Part shown: one piece after another, positions 1 through 8,521 of the stretch
Numbering within the stretch: the stretch's first letter is position 1
Layout of the letters: the number at the start of each line of letters is the position of its first letter
Source: Flavobacteriales bacterium UBA1494
GTDB lineage: Bacteria > Bacteroidota > Bacteroidia > Flavobacteriales_E > Vicingaceae
Length of the DNA stretch: 64,000 nt
Assembly: GCA_905182175.1 (NCBI GenBank)
Contig: CAJJAT010000013.1
Location: 1-64,000 of the forward strand
Direction of reading: 5' to 3'
Made by a program: the position numbers and the translations under genes
The notes under the pieces: generated by a model
The model's input: the letters and a program-made list of their open reading frames with translations, nothing else
The model's database searches: none
Told to the model about the DNA's origin: nothing

Positions 1-57
1 AAACAAAACAACCCATACCCTTGGTTAATTGTCAAGCTTACCCTACCATTAAACCCT

Positions 58-158
58 GTTTGTTATGTAACTTTATCTCTGTAATTCATATGATTAAGAA
101 ATGATACTGAATCTAGACCTACCATTCATTAAACGTGGTTTGTTATGTAACTTTATCT
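58..158 (+). repeat. Pair of 21-bp direct repeats upstream of the aminopeptidase gene
   Basis: An identical 21-base sequence beginning GTTTGTTATGTAACTTT occurs at 58-78 and again at 138-158, exactly 80 bases apart. Each copy is preceded by a related CTACCATT-containing stretch (44-51 and 119-126), so the duplicated unit is longer than the perfect core. The second copy lies just upstream of the start of the M24 aminopeptidase gene. It could be a duplicated promoter/operator or the scar of a small tandem duplication; nothing in the sequence decides between them. Confidence 0.7.
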
Positions 159-189
159 TTCAATGTTAGATTTACTCAGTGTATCCAGA

Positions 190-1596
190 ATGAAAAGATT
201 TTCAACTACTTTCTTGTTGTTTTTGACAATTCTCACGGGAGGTTTCTCGCAGGAGGATAAAATAACGTTAACTGAGCGAAAGGACTACTATCAATATGAT
301 CAAGATTTTCTTCCTGCATCTTTTCATAATGCGAGAAGAGACTCGTTAAGAAGCTTAATGCCTAGCAATTCCGCCTTTGTAGTGTTTGCAAGTCCAGAAC
401 GGAAAAGATCGAATGATGTGTACTATGAATACCATCAGGATCCAAATTTTTACTATTTGAGTGGTTTGCGCGAACCAAATGCAATGCTAATTATTTATAA
501 AGATGTTAAAAATTTTGGCGATTTTTCTACAGATGAAATTCTGTTCATGCAGGAACGGAATCCTTCCACCGAATTATGGAATGGTAGGCGATTAGGTGTG
601 GAAAAGGCAACAGAAAATCTTTCGATTGACTTTATATTGAGGAACATAGATTTCATGGATTTTGATGCTAAACTCGACAGCTTACGGGCAATTTTTTTCG
701 AAAAGCCTCTTGCATTGGAGAATAAAAATACCTTAACATCAGATAATATTACAGGTCTTTATAGCGCTTTTGAAAGTAAAAACACCGTTAAAATGAAACC
801 AAAACAGGAAATTGGTGGATTTATGATGGCGCAACTTAGACAGGTGAAAACACCCGAAGAAATAAAATTATTACGGAAGGCAATTTTGATTACCTGCGAA
901 GCGCAAAATCAGTTGATGCGAGAAATTGATTTGGACATGACCGAATATCAGACAGAAGCAATCATTGAATATGTTTTTAAAAAAAATGGTGCTGAATATC
1001 CGGGTTTTCCGTCGATTCAAGGTAGTGGAGAAAATTCATGTATATTACATTATACCTCTAACAGAAGACCATTTATAAATGGGGGGTTATTAGTGAGTGA
1101 CGTTGGCGCCGAGTATCATGGGTATACTGCTGATGTAACTCGCACTATTCCTCCTTCGGGTAAGTTTACAAAGGAGCAAAAACAAATTTATGAGTTGGTA
1201 GTTAAGGCACAATCTGCAGGCATAGAAGCAGCACAAGTTGGAATGAGTTTTTGGCATCCGGGCAAAGTTGCAACGGAAATTATTTCTGATGGTCTTATGA
1301 AACTTGGAATAATTGAAGAAAGTTATGATGTGAAAAAATATTTTATGCATGGTACTTCTCACTATTTAGGACTAGATGTGCATGATGCAGGAATATATAC
1401 TCCCTTAGAAGCAGGAAATGTGATCACCGTTGAACCTGGAATTTACATTGCAGAAGATAGTGAATGTAATCCTAAATGGTGGAACATAGGAGTGCGAATT
1501 GAAGACGATATTCTAATAACGAAGGATGGTCCTGAAAATCTTTCTATTAGTTCTCCTAGAACCGTTAACGAGATTGAAGTAATGATGCAAAAATGA
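190..1596 (+). CDS. Secreted Xaa-Pro aminopeptidase (peptidase M24B)
   Basis: Metallopeptidase that removes N-terminal residues preceding proline, related to PepP. The usual order is present: an N-terminal creatinase/AMP_N-like domain over roughly the first 180 residues, then the pita-bread catalytic domain. The five metal ligands are visible as the Asp of SDVGAEY, the Asp of TADVTRT, the His of MHGTSHYLG, the Glu of TVEPGIYI and the Glu of VRIEDD. The ATG at 190 is preferred over an in-frame ATG 27 bases upstream because it begins a clean signal peptide (MKRFSTTFLLFLTILTGGFSQ-type), so the enzyme is probably exported. Its length is normal for the family. It is monocistronic; the next gene has its own promoter-like box. 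Confidence 0.88.
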   Translation: MKRFSTTFLLFLTILTGGFSQEDKITLTERKDYYQYDQDFLPASFHNARRDSLRSLMPSNSAFVVFASPERKRSNDVYYEYHQDPNFYYLSGLREPNAMLIIYKDVKNFGDFSTDEILFMQERNPSTELWNGRRLGVEKATENLSIDFILRNIDFMDFDAKLDSLRAIFFEKPLALENKNTLTSDNITGLYSAFESKNTVKMKPKQEIGGFMMAQLRQVKTPEEIKLLRKAILITCEAQNQLMREIDLDMTEYQTEAIIEYVFKKNGAEYPGFPSIQGSGENSCILHYTSNRRPFINGGLLVSDVGAEYHGYTADVTRTIPPSGKFTKEQKQIYELVVKAQSAGIEAAQVGMSFWHPGKVATEIISDGLMKLGIIEESYDVKKYFMHGTSHYLGLDVHDAGIYTPLEAGNVITVEPGIYIAEDSECNPKWWNIGVRIEDDILITKDGPENLSISSPRTVNEIEVMMQK

Positions 1597-1627
1597 AATT
1601 AAAGAAAGTACTAATTTATTTGTATTC

Positions 1628-1662
1628 TTGAGTAGTTAGAAGGAATATTTTATTTAAATTTG
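1628..1662 (+). promoter_or_regulatory. Candidate promoter for rpmG
   Basis: A TAAATTTG at 1655-1662 matches the Bacteroidota -7 consensus TAnnTTTG and lies 26 bases before the rpmG start. A TTG at 1628-1630 could serve as the -33 element, although the 24-base spacer is a little long for the consensus. Assigned from motif match and position only. Confidence 0.35.
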
Positions 1663-1688
1663 CCCTCCCGTAAATAAAGCACACGATA

Positions 1689-1877
1689 ATGGCGAAAAAA
1701 GGAAAAGGTAATAGAATTCAAGTAATCTTAGAGTGCACTGAGCATAAAACAAGTGGTCAGGCTGGTACTTCAAGATATATTACCACGAAGAATAGAAAGA
1801 ATACTCCTGAAAGAATGGAGATTAAAAAATATAACCCGATTTTGAAGAAAGTGACGGTTCATAAAGAAATCAAGTAA
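1689..1877 (+). CDS. rpmG: 50S ribosomal protein L33
   Basis: Small basic protein of the large ribosomal subunit, 62 residues and full length for the family. The diagnostic L33 core is clear: an N-terminal beta strand with VILECTEH, then [11 protein letters not shown], and [15 protein letters not shown] at the C-terminus. The zinc-binding cysteines of the C+ form are absent (only one Cys), so this is a C-minus L33. It is followed after 10 bases by the DUF4295 gene, a pairing typical of flavobacteria. In many relatives rpmB (L28) precedes rpmG; here the upstream gene is an aminopeptidase instead. Confidence 0.96.
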   Translation: MAKKGKGNRIQVILECTEHKTSGQAGTSRYITTKNRKNTPERMEIKKYNPILKKVTVHKEIK

Positions 1878-1887
1878 ATTTTAAGTC

Positions 1888-2040
1888 ATGGCTAAGAAAA
1901 CAGTAGCATCCTTGCAAAAAGGTGAAGGAAAGTCATTCACCAAAGTAATTAAAATGGTGAAGTCTCAAAAAACTAACTCTTATACGTTTAAAGAAGAAAT
2001 GGTTCCTAACGAAGCGGTGGCCGACTACTTTAAAAAGTAA
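1888..2040 (+). CDS. DUF4295 family small protein
   Basis: A 50-residue lysine-rich protein starting MAKKTVASLQKGEGKSFTK and ending DYFKK. This short family occurs almost exclusively in Bacteroidota next to the L28/L33 genes. It is 10 bases downstream of rpmG and ends just before a strong intrinsic terminator, so the two form a bicistron. A ribosome-associated role is inferred from the location and the basic composition; no function is established from the sequence. Confidence 0.85.
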   Translation: MAKKTVASLQKGEGKSFTKVIKMVKSQKTNSYTFKEEMVPNEAVADYFKK

Positions 2041-2063
2041 GATAAGGGTATTTATAAGTTAAT

Positions 2064-2097
2064 AGGCTTCTTTCATTTCATGAGAGAAGCCTTTTTT
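2064..2097 (+). terminator. Intrinsic terminator after rpmG-DUF4295
   Basis: AGGCTTCT at 2064-2071 pairs with AGAAGCCT at 2085-2092 and is followed by TTTTTATTTTT. The hairpin covers an in-frame upstream ATG of ftsY at 2080, so that ATG is very unlikely to be the real start and ftsY must have its own promoter or rely on read-through. Confidence 0.85.
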
Positions 2098-2109
2098 ATT
2101 TTTAAAATT

Positions 2110-3066
2110 ATGGGTTTATTCGGCTTTTTCTCAAAAGAAAAAAAGAAAGATCTTGACGATGGATTGAGTAAGACGAAAGAAACTTTCTTTGGAAAGTTAA
2201 GTCGTGCTGTAGTTGGAAAAACCAAAGTTGACGAAGAGGTACTTGATAATCTAGAAGAGATATTAATAACTTCTGACGTTGGTGTTAATACTACTTTGAA
2301 AATTATTAAACGAATCGAGGCCAGAGTTGAGAAGGATAAGTATGTTGGGACCAATGAACTGGATGAAATTTTAAGAGAGGAGATTGAAGCTCTATTGCAA
2401 GAGAACAATTCAACAGACTACGAAGAGTTTACGTTACCAAATGATACAAAACCATACGTCATTATGGTGGTAGGGGTGAATGGAGTTGGCAAAACTACTA
2501 CCATAGGTAAATTGGCGTACCAATTTAAAAAAGCTGGTAAAAATGTTGTTTTAGGTGCAGCAGATACGTTTAGGGCAGCTGCTGTTGACCAGTTACAGAT
2601 TTGGTCTGAAAGAGTTGGCGTACCTATGGTAAGTCAAGGTATGGGTGCAGATCCTGCATCAGTAGCATTTGATACTCTTCAATCTGCTGTATCGTCTAAC
2701 GCTGATGTAGCTATAATTGACACAGCGGGCAGATTACACAACAAGATAAACTTAATGAATGAATTAAACAAAATCAAAAGGGTGATGCAGAAAGTTGTTC
2801 CTGATGCCCCTCATGAGATTCTGCTGGTTTTAGACGGTTCTACAGGTCAAAACGCATTCGAACAAGCCAAGCAATTTATAGCAACAACGGAAGTAAATGC
2901 TCTGGCATTAACTAAACTTGACGGAACAGCAAAAGGCGGCGTGGTGATTGGAATTTCAGATCAGTTTAAAATTCCTGTAAAGTACATTGGTGTGGGAGAA
3001 GGTGTAGATCACTTGCAAGTATTTAACCGGAAAGAATTTGTTGGAAGCCTTTTCAATAAAAAATAA
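2110..3066 (+). CDS. ftsY: Signal recognition particle receptor FtsY
   Basis: SRP GTPase that docks ribosome-nascent chain-SRP complexes at the inner membrane for co-translational insertion. From the ATG at 2110 the protein is 318 residues: a short amphipathic start (MGLFGFFSKEKKK), the helical N domain to about residue 100, and the G domain. GTPase motifs are intact: G1 GVNGVGKTT at about 122-130, DTFRAAAVDQL, G3 DTAGR at about 204-208, and G4 TKLDG at about 268-272, followed by GVGEGVDHLQ near the end. There is no long acidic A domain, as is usual in this phylum. An alternative start at 2080 lies inside the upstream terminator hairpin and is rejected. rimO follows after 95 bases, as in other flavobacteria. 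Confidence 0.96.
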   Translation: MGLFGFFSKEKKKDLDDGLSKTKETFFGKLSRAVVGKTKVDEEVLDNLEEILITSDVGVNTTLKIIKRIEARVEKDKYVGTNELDEILREEIEALLQENNSTDYEEFTLPNDTKPYVIMVVGVNGVGKTTTIGKLAYQFKKAGKNVVLGAADTFRAAAVDQLQIWSERVGVPMVSQGMGADPASVAFDTLQSAVSSNADVAIIDTAGRLHNKINLMNELNKIKRVMQKVVPDAPHEILLVLDGSTGQNAFEQAKQFIATTEVNALALTKLDGTAKGGVVIGISDQFKIPVKYIGVGEGVDHLQVFNRKEFVGSLFNKK

Positions 3067-3161
3067 AACTGCGCTATGGGTAGTGGAAAAATTTAGTATC
3101 TAAATAAATTGTCTTCTTAAATTCTATTTTAGTCAGACAAGTATAATTTCAAAATTGAGTA

Positions 3162-4469
3162 ATGAAAACTAAGACATTAAAAAAGAATAAAATAAATGTT
3201 GTTACACTTGGATGTTCAAAAAATATTTTTGACTCTGAGGTAATGATGACGCAGTTGCAGGCGAACAATTACGAAGTTGAGCACGAGAGTAAAGTTGAAG
3301 ATGCAGAGATTGTAATTATTAATACTTGTGGATTCATAGACAATGCAAAACAAGAATCTATTGATACTATTTTGACTTATTCGGATGCAAAGACAGCGGG
3401 AAAAGTAGACAAGGTTTATGTTACTGGTTGCTTATCTGAGCGATATAGAGAACAGCTGGAAAAAGAAATTCCTAATGTGGATGCGTTTTTTGGAACTAGA
3501 GAATTACCAAGACTTTTAAAGACTTTAAAGGCAGATTACAAAAAAGAACTAATTGGGGAGCGTTTAATTACAACACCAAATCATTACGCATATTTTAAGA
3601 TTGCAGAAGGTTGCGATAGACCCTGCTCGTTTTGTGCAATTCCATTAATGAGAGGTAAGCACGTGAGCACACCAATAGAAGAATTGGTATTTAACGCAAA
3701 GCAGTTGGCCGCTCAAGGAGTAAAGGAACTAATTTTAATTGCTCAAGATTTGACCTATTATGGTCTTGATATTTATAAAGAAAGACGTTTAGCTCAATTA
3801 ATAGATCAGCTTGCAGATATTGAAGGAATAGAATGGATTAGATTGCACTATGCATTTCCCACAGGTTTTCCTATGGATGTTTTGGATGTTATGAAACGCA
3901 GAAAAAATGTTGCCAATTACATTGACATTCCATTACAGCATATCTCAGATAACATGTTGAAATCGATGAGAAGAGGAACTACGATGTCTAAGACCAACGC
4001 TCTAATTAAGGAATTTAGAAAAGCTGTTCCGGAAATGGCAATTCGTACAACTTTAATTGCAGGCTATCCTGGAGAAACAGAAGAAGATTATCAGCAGATG
4101 GAAGATTGGGTGAAAGAAATGCGTTTTGATCGCTTAGGAATTTTTACGTACTCTCATGAGGAAAACACTCATGCTCATAAATTGGATGACGATGTGCCAG
4201 AAGAAGTAAAGCATCAGAGAGCAAATCGAATTATGGAAATTCAAAGCTTAATTTCTTTTGAAATGAATCAAGAGAAAGTGGGGAACACCTATAGAGTCTT
4301 ATTCGACAGAGCAGAAGGAGAATATTTCATTGGTAGAACCGAGTTTGATTCTCCGGAAGTTGATAATGAAGTTCTGGTTTTAAAAGATCAGTTTGTAAGA
4401 ATTGGAGATTTTGCTGACGTTAAAATTCATAGGGCTGAAGAATTTGACCTTTATGGTGACGTTGTTTAG
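3162..4469 (+). CDS. rimO: Ribosomal protein S12 methylthiotransferase RimO
   Basis: Radical SAM enzyme that adds a methylthio group to a conserved aspartate of ribosomal protein S12. The N-terminal UPF0004 domain has its cluster cysteines in TLGCSKN, NTCGFID and TGCLSER. The radical SAM CxxxCxxC motif is present as CDRPCSFC around residue 150, and a TRAM domain occupies the last ~65 residues. At 435 residues it is full length. It is distinguished from MiaB by the IPLMRGKHVSTP stretch and by the ftsY neighbour. A hairpin terminator follows. Confidence 0.95.
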   Translation: MKTKTLKKNKINVVTLGCSKNIFDSEVMMTQLQANNYEVEHESKVEDAEIVIINTCGFIDNAKQESIDTILTYSDAKTAGKVDKVYVTGCLSERYREQLEKEIPNVDAFFGTRELPRLLKTLKADYKKELIGERLITTPNHYAYFKIAEGCDRPCSFCAIPLMRGKHVSTPIEELVFNAKQLAAQGVKELILIAQDLTYYGLDIYKERRLAQLIDQLADIEGIEWIRLHYAFPTGFPMDVLDVMKRRKNVANYIDIPLQHISDNMLKSMRRGTTMSKTNALIKEFRKAVPEMAIRTTLIAGYPGETEEDYQQMEDWVKEMRFDRLGIFTYSHEENTHAHKLDDDVPEEVKHQRANRIMEIQSLISFEMNQEKVGNTYRVLFDRAEGEYFIGRTEFDSPEVDNEVLVLKDQFVRIGDFADVKIHRAEEFDLYGDVV

Positions 4470-4496
4470 CATCATTTAAAAAGATTAATCTTAGAA

Positions 4497-4520
4497 AGGA
4501 GCGTATATCGCTTCTTTTTT
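4497..4520 (+). terminator. Intrinsic terminator after rimO
   Basis: AGGAGCG at 4497-4503 pairs with CGCTTCT at 4509-4515 (one G-U pair) over a five-base loop, followed by a run of six T. It lies 28 bases after the rimO stop. Confidence 0.75.
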
Positions 4521-4674
4521 GTTTTAGATTCATTGCTGTTTTAATCAAAACTTGCAGATTGATCTAGCTTAATTTAAATCTGTTGCTAAGTATTAACGGC
4601 CTTTTATAATCTGGATTGAATTTTGATCATTGTTAACTTGAATTATAACTTTTTACCGAACTTTAAGCTCAGAT

Positions 4675-6291
4675 ATGAAAGCAGATTGCATACCCTTTGA
4701 GGACACTGGATACTTTTCCAATATAATATTAGATTATTTAAGCGAAAAGAGTAAGATGGGGCCTTTTTACTCTTACAATCCAACTATTAACGGGTTTAAA
4801 GAAGCGATCGAGAAAAGACATTTTTCCGATTTAAATAGGGAAATATTGGTTGAAGCTTTGCAAGGTCAATATCAGAAGGATTCAATTAAGCTAAAAGGTG
4901 ATAGTCCTGTAACGATAAATATGGATTTACTCCTAGATTCGAACACATTCTCGGTAACAACTGGTCATCAACTTTGCTTGTTTACTGGTCCATTGTATTT
5001 CATTTATAAAATTGTGAGTACTGTAAAGCTTTGTAAGGAATTGAGTATACAGTATCCTGAACAAAATTTTGTTCCGGTATATTGGATGGCAACTGAAGAT
5101 CATGATTTTGAAGAAATTAATCATTTTAAAGTTGAGGGTAAAAAGTTTACGTGGAAAACTGATCAGAAAGGAGCTGTTGGCCGAATGAAAATTGCGGAAT
5201 TAAAACAAGTGTTTGACGAGTTCTCTGATTGGCTTCCTGAATTGTCTAACAACGCGAATGAATTAAGGCAACTTTTTGAAAACACTTATCTTAAACATTC
5301 AAATCTTGCGGCTGCAACTCGATATCTTGTTCATCAGTTGTTTGAGTACTCAGGTGTCATAATTGTTGATGGGGACGACAAAAAATTAAAGACATTATTT
5401 GCTCCTACCGCTAAGCGAGAGCTGATAGAACAATTTTCGTCAGAAAAGGTAAATGAACAGAGTGAGAAACTATCCCAAAATTATAAGATTCAAGTTAACC
5501 CTCGAGAAATTAATTTATTCTATTTGGTCGATGGTTTACGAGAGCGCATAGTTAAGGAGAATACGTTCTATTCTGTAAACGATACATCACTAACCTTTAC
5601 AGAAGATGAAATCTTAATTGAACTTCGCGATTTTCCTGAACGATTCAGTCCAAACGTTATTTTACGTCCTGTATACCAAGAATCGATTTTGCCAAATCTT
5701 GCCTATATTGGCGGCGGCGGGGAATTGGCTTATTGGTTTCAATTAAAAACTGCTTTTGATGCAGTAAGTATACCATTACCCGTATTAATTCTCAGAAATT
5801 CAGTAGCTTGGTTAAATAGTAAACAATCGAAAGTTTTAGCTCAATTAGATATCTCAAACAAGCAATTCTTTTTGAAAAAAGAGGTGTTATTGAAAGAGTG
5901 GGTAAAGCAAAATTCATCAATAGATTTAGAGTTAAAAGCTCAAAAAGTAAAAAGCGATGAGTTTTTTAGTTCCCTTAGAAGCTTAGCTGGAGAATTAGAT
6001 GCAAGTCTAAACGACCATGTTGCTGCAATAGCGACTAAACAAAGTAACGCTTTAGCAAAACTATCTGAAAAAATGATTCGCGCAGAACGAAGGAAATCTA
6101 GAGAGGCAAAAAATAAAATAGACTTTTTAAAAGATAATTTGTTTCCGAATAACGGATTGCAAGAAAGAACTCTCAATTTTTCGGAGATTTACTTATTACA
6201 TGGAAAAGAAATGATTAATATTTTACATGATAATTTTGTTGTCCCCGCAAATCAGTTTTTAATTATACAGGGTAAACAAACAATCATTTGA
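4675..6291 (+). CDS. bshC: Bacillithiol biosynthesis cysteine-adding enzyme BshC
   Basis: Catalyses the last step of bacillithiol synthesis, joining cysteine to glucosaminyl-malate. At 538 residues it is full length. Recognisable family blocks are VTTGHQLCLFTGPLYFIYKI near residue 100, PVYWMATEDHDFEEINHF, the central RPVYQESILPNLAYIGGGGELAYW and the C-terminal coiled coil around residues 395-475. Bacillithiol is the main low-molecular-weight thiol of many Bacteroidota. The gene stands alone, with its own 200-base upstream region after the rimO terminator. bshA and bshB are not in this window. Confidence 0.93.
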   Translation: MKADCIPFEDTGYFSNIILDYLSEKSKMGPFYSYNPTINGFKEAIEKRHFSDLNREILVEALQGQYQKDSIKLKGDSPVTINMDLLLDSNTFSVTTGHQLCLFTGPLYFIYKIVSTVKLCKELSIQYPEQNFVPVYWMATEDHDFEEINHFKVEGKKFTWKTDQKGAVGRMKIAELKQVFDEFSDWLPELSNNANELRQLFENTYLKHSNLAAATRYLVHQLFEYSGVIIVDGDDKKLKTLFAPTAKRELIEQFSSEKVNEQSEKLSQNYKIQVNPREINLFYLVDGLRERIVKENTFYSVNDTSLTFTEDEILIELRDFPERFSPNVILRPVYQESILPNLAYIGGGGELAYWFQLKTAFDAVSIPLPVLILRNSVAWLNSKQSKVLAQLDISNKQFFLKKEVLLKEWVKQNSSIDLELKAQKVKSDEFFSSLRSLAGELDASLNDHVAAIATKQSNALAKLSEKMIRAERRKSREAKNKIDFLKDNLFPNNGLQERTLNFSEIYLLHGKEMINILHDNFVVPANQFLIIQGKQTII

Positions 6292-6659
6292 TTTATATCG
6301 TTCATATATCGTATTATTTGAACAACTTATAGAAGTACTATTTCTACTCGTAGTTGAAATTATTGATTTCAACTCTATTTAGAAGGCAACATGGGATAAG
6401 TGATGTTTTAGGTTAATTTAATTTTTAACGAGCAGCGCCCAAAACAGTATTTATTCATTGCCGAAGTTTTATAGGAAACCTTTTGTGCTGAACAAAAAAG
6501 TCATTCAATAGGAAGTTATACTTTCTTTTATGGTATCGAAAAGTAAAGAGCTTTGCGCTCAATGCCAAGTAAAGACTAGAGGCAAAAAAGCTCTAGATTG
6601 GACAGGGAAACGTGGTAAACAGAAGATGTTTGTAGTATGGTTGTTAATTTATAATGAAA
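6292..6659. other. Intergenic region without a convincing gene
   Basis: This AT-rich stretch lies between the converging bshC and the hypothetical gene at 6660-7139. A 45-codon open frame (6530-6667, plus strand) with a Cys-x2-Cys near its start is present, but it runs into the end of the neighbouring gene and shows no recognisable family. No terminator hairpin or RNA gene was seen. Confidence 0.5.
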
Positions 6660-7139
6660 CTATTTAGGCCATTGCACTGATTCGTCTGCATTGAAAAAAG
6701 GGCCCCATTGAATTTCTGAAACAGCATCTTCATCCAACCAAAAATTAATTCCTAAACTATCACTACTAATTAATTCGTGAGTTGGTGCTTCCTCCATGGG
6801 AGCAGGTTCATGCTTGAAGTCTGTTGCGCCTATTTTTTCAAGAGTGGAGATCACTTGAAGTTTATTTTTACCAAAGAAAATGTGCCCTTCCAACTCAAAC
6901 CTGTCATGGTCAACCTCAATGGTTACTAGTCTCCAATCGTCAGCAGCATCAAAGCTTAGCGATAAACATTCGTCATCATAATACCACACTTCCGCTTCAG
7001 AGTCTTCAGATTCGGTCATGTAAAAAACATCAGTTTCAGAAGGTTTACCTAAAATTAGCTTTACTTGGTTTCGGTCCATTCCGAATTTAATAACTCCTAG
7101 TCCTATTCCGGGTTTAATGTCTTTGATATCCTTTCTCAT
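6660..7139 (-). CDS. Hypothetical protein with SmpA/OmlA-like repeat pattern
   Basis: A 159-residue acidic protein without a signal peptide. The N-terminal segment LGVIKFGMDRNQVKLILGKP has the form 'short strand, G-M, helix, LGKP' seen in SmpA/BamE-like folds and in several small cytosolic protein families. A similar second half (HIFFGKNKLQVISTLEKIGA) suggests an internal duplication of that fold. The start at 7139 (MRKDIKD) is chosen because the longer in-frame start at 7178 lies inside the terminator hairpin of the upstream alcohol dehydrogenase. I do not recognise the family with certainty; it could equally be an immunity-type or stress protein. Confidence 0.6.
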   Translation of the reverse strand: MRKDIKDIKPGIGLGVIKFGMDRNQVKLILGKPSETDVFYMTESEDSEAEVWYYDDECLSLSFDAADDWRLVTIEVDHDRFELEGHIFFGKNKLQVISTLEKIGATDFKHEPAPMEEAPTHELISSDSLGINFWLDEDAVSEIQWGPFFNADESVQWPK

Positions 7140-7167
7140 GAAGCAAAGGTAAACTAAAGAAATAAAA

Positions 7168-7194
7168 AAGGACTGCAATAAAGTTGCAGTCCTT
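7168..7194 (-). terminator. Strong hairpin terminator after the alcohol dehydrogenase gene
   Basis: AAGGACTGCAA at 7168-7178 and TTGCAGTCCTT at 7184-7194 form a perfect 11-bp stem over a five-base loop. Read on the minus strand it is followed by TTTTTTATTTC, a good terminator for the gene at 7214-8374. The plus-strand side also has a T-rich tail, so it may work in both directions. Confidence 0.85.
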
Positions 7195-7213
7195 CTAATT
7201 TTTTTGTTCTTAA

Positions 7214-8374
7214 TTAGTACGCCATCGTTACAATTTTCTTTGCGTCTTTTGGGGTTAGTTTTCCGTGCTCTCCAATACCACTTAACCCTCTTTCCTCAAA
7301 GCGTTTTTCAATTTCCTCACCTGTACCTTCATAATTCTCTATGTATTCAGAAAGTTTGGTTTTGATGCCAATTGAATGAAAGAATTCTGTTGTTTTTTGA
7401 ATTGCGGTTTTTGCTTTTGAATTATCATCGCCATTTTTTATTCCCCAAATTCTTTCAGCATATTGGACAAGTTTTTCTTTTTTACTTTCGATATTATAGC
7501 AATAATGACTTTCAGTCAATATTGCTAAAGTTCTGGCGTGGTCAATGCCATAAAGTGCTGTTAATTCATGACCCATTACGTGAATCGCCCAATCATTTGG
7601 CACTCCTTTTTGAATTAAACCATTTAATGCCATGGTGCAATTCCACATAAAATTAGCTGCAGTTTTGTAATCTTTTGAGTTTTTCATTAACCTAGGAGCA
7701 ATTTCAATAATACTCAGCATAATACTCTCGGCAAAACGATCCTGTAAAATTGCATCTACCGGATAAGTCATGTACTGTTCCAATACGTGAGTAAAAGAAT
7801 CAGCTAATCCGTTTGCTAATTGTCTTTCTGGAATGGAGTATACTACTTCAGGATCTAAGATTGAAAATTGAGGAAATAACCCTGCTCCTCCCATTGGGAA
7901 TTTTTCCTTGTATTCAGCCCTAGTGATCACCGCACCAGAATTCATTTCGGAGCCTGTTGCCGGTAAAGTTAATACGGTACCAAACGGCATTCCTTTTAGA
8001 GTTGGGCGTTTGTTGGTCAAGATTTCCCAAGGATTATTACCTTCATAAAGAGCTGCTGAGGATAAAAACTTTGTACCGTCAATTACTGAGCCTCCACCCA
8101 CAGCCAATAAATAAGTGATATTTTTTTCTTTAATAACTTTTAATGCTTGAATTAATACTGAATATTCAGGGTTTGGAGGAATACCACCAAATTCTTCAAC
8201 TTCGTAACCGGATAGGTTTTTCATTACCTTTTCATAAATACCGTTTTTTTTAATGCTTCCGCCTCCGAAAAGTAAAAGTATTTTAGAGCCTTTAGGAATT
8301 TCAGTGCTAAGCCTCGCGTAATTGTCTTTTCCGAAGATTATTTTTGTTGGATTTTTAAATTCAAAATTATTCAT
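7214..8374 (-). CDS. Iron-containing alcohol dehydrogenase (BdhA/YqhD type)
   Basis: Group III NAD(P)H-dependent dehydrogenase that reduces aldehydes or ketones to alcohols. The N-terminal Rossmann-like domain carries LLFGGGSIKKNG (typical of BdhA/YqhD enzymes) and the nucleotide-binding GGGSVIDGTKF. The C-terminal metal domain has the four ligands: Asp and His in GLADSFTHVLEQY and two His in HVMGHELTALYGIDHARTLAI. The length of 386 residues is standard. The GGGS motif and overall form suggest NADPH preference and aldehyde detoxification, but substrate cannot be read from the sequence. It is monocistronic, closed by a strong terminator. Confidence 0.92.
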   Translation of the reverse strand: MNNFEFKNPTKIIFGKDNYARLSTEIPKGSKILLLFGGGSIKKNGIYEKVMKNLSGYEVEEFGGIPPNPEYSVLIQALKVIKEKNITYLLAVGGGSVIDGTKFLSSAALYEGNNPWEILTNKRPTLKGMPFGTVLTLPATGSEMNSGAVITRAEYKEKFPMGGAGLFPQFSILDPEVVYSIPERQLANGLADSFTHVLEQYMTYPVDAILQDRFAESIMLSIIEIAPRLMKNSKDYKTAANFMWNCTMALNGLIQKGVPNDWAIHVMGHELTALYGIDHARTLAILTESHYCYNIESKKEKLVQYAERIWGIKNGDDNSKAKTAIQKTTEFFHSIGIKTKLSEYIENYEGTGEEIEKRFEERGLSGIGEHGKLTPKDAKKIVTMAY

Positions 8375-8521
8375 GGTCTGTCTGTTTTTAAGGAAACGAT
8401 ATAAATCGTAAAGAGTTCTGTATTCGAACTAAGACTACTTTAAAAGTAACTCTTTATGATCGCAAAATTATTCATTCTTATACCTTCCAACGGGTTTTAA
8501 ACAGCTATTTTTGAAAGAAAA

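Noticed and set aside
6530-6667. Plus-strand 45-codon frame with a Cys-x2-Cys
   Set aside because: Too short and unsupported; it runs into the convergent neighbouring gene and has no second metal-binding pair.
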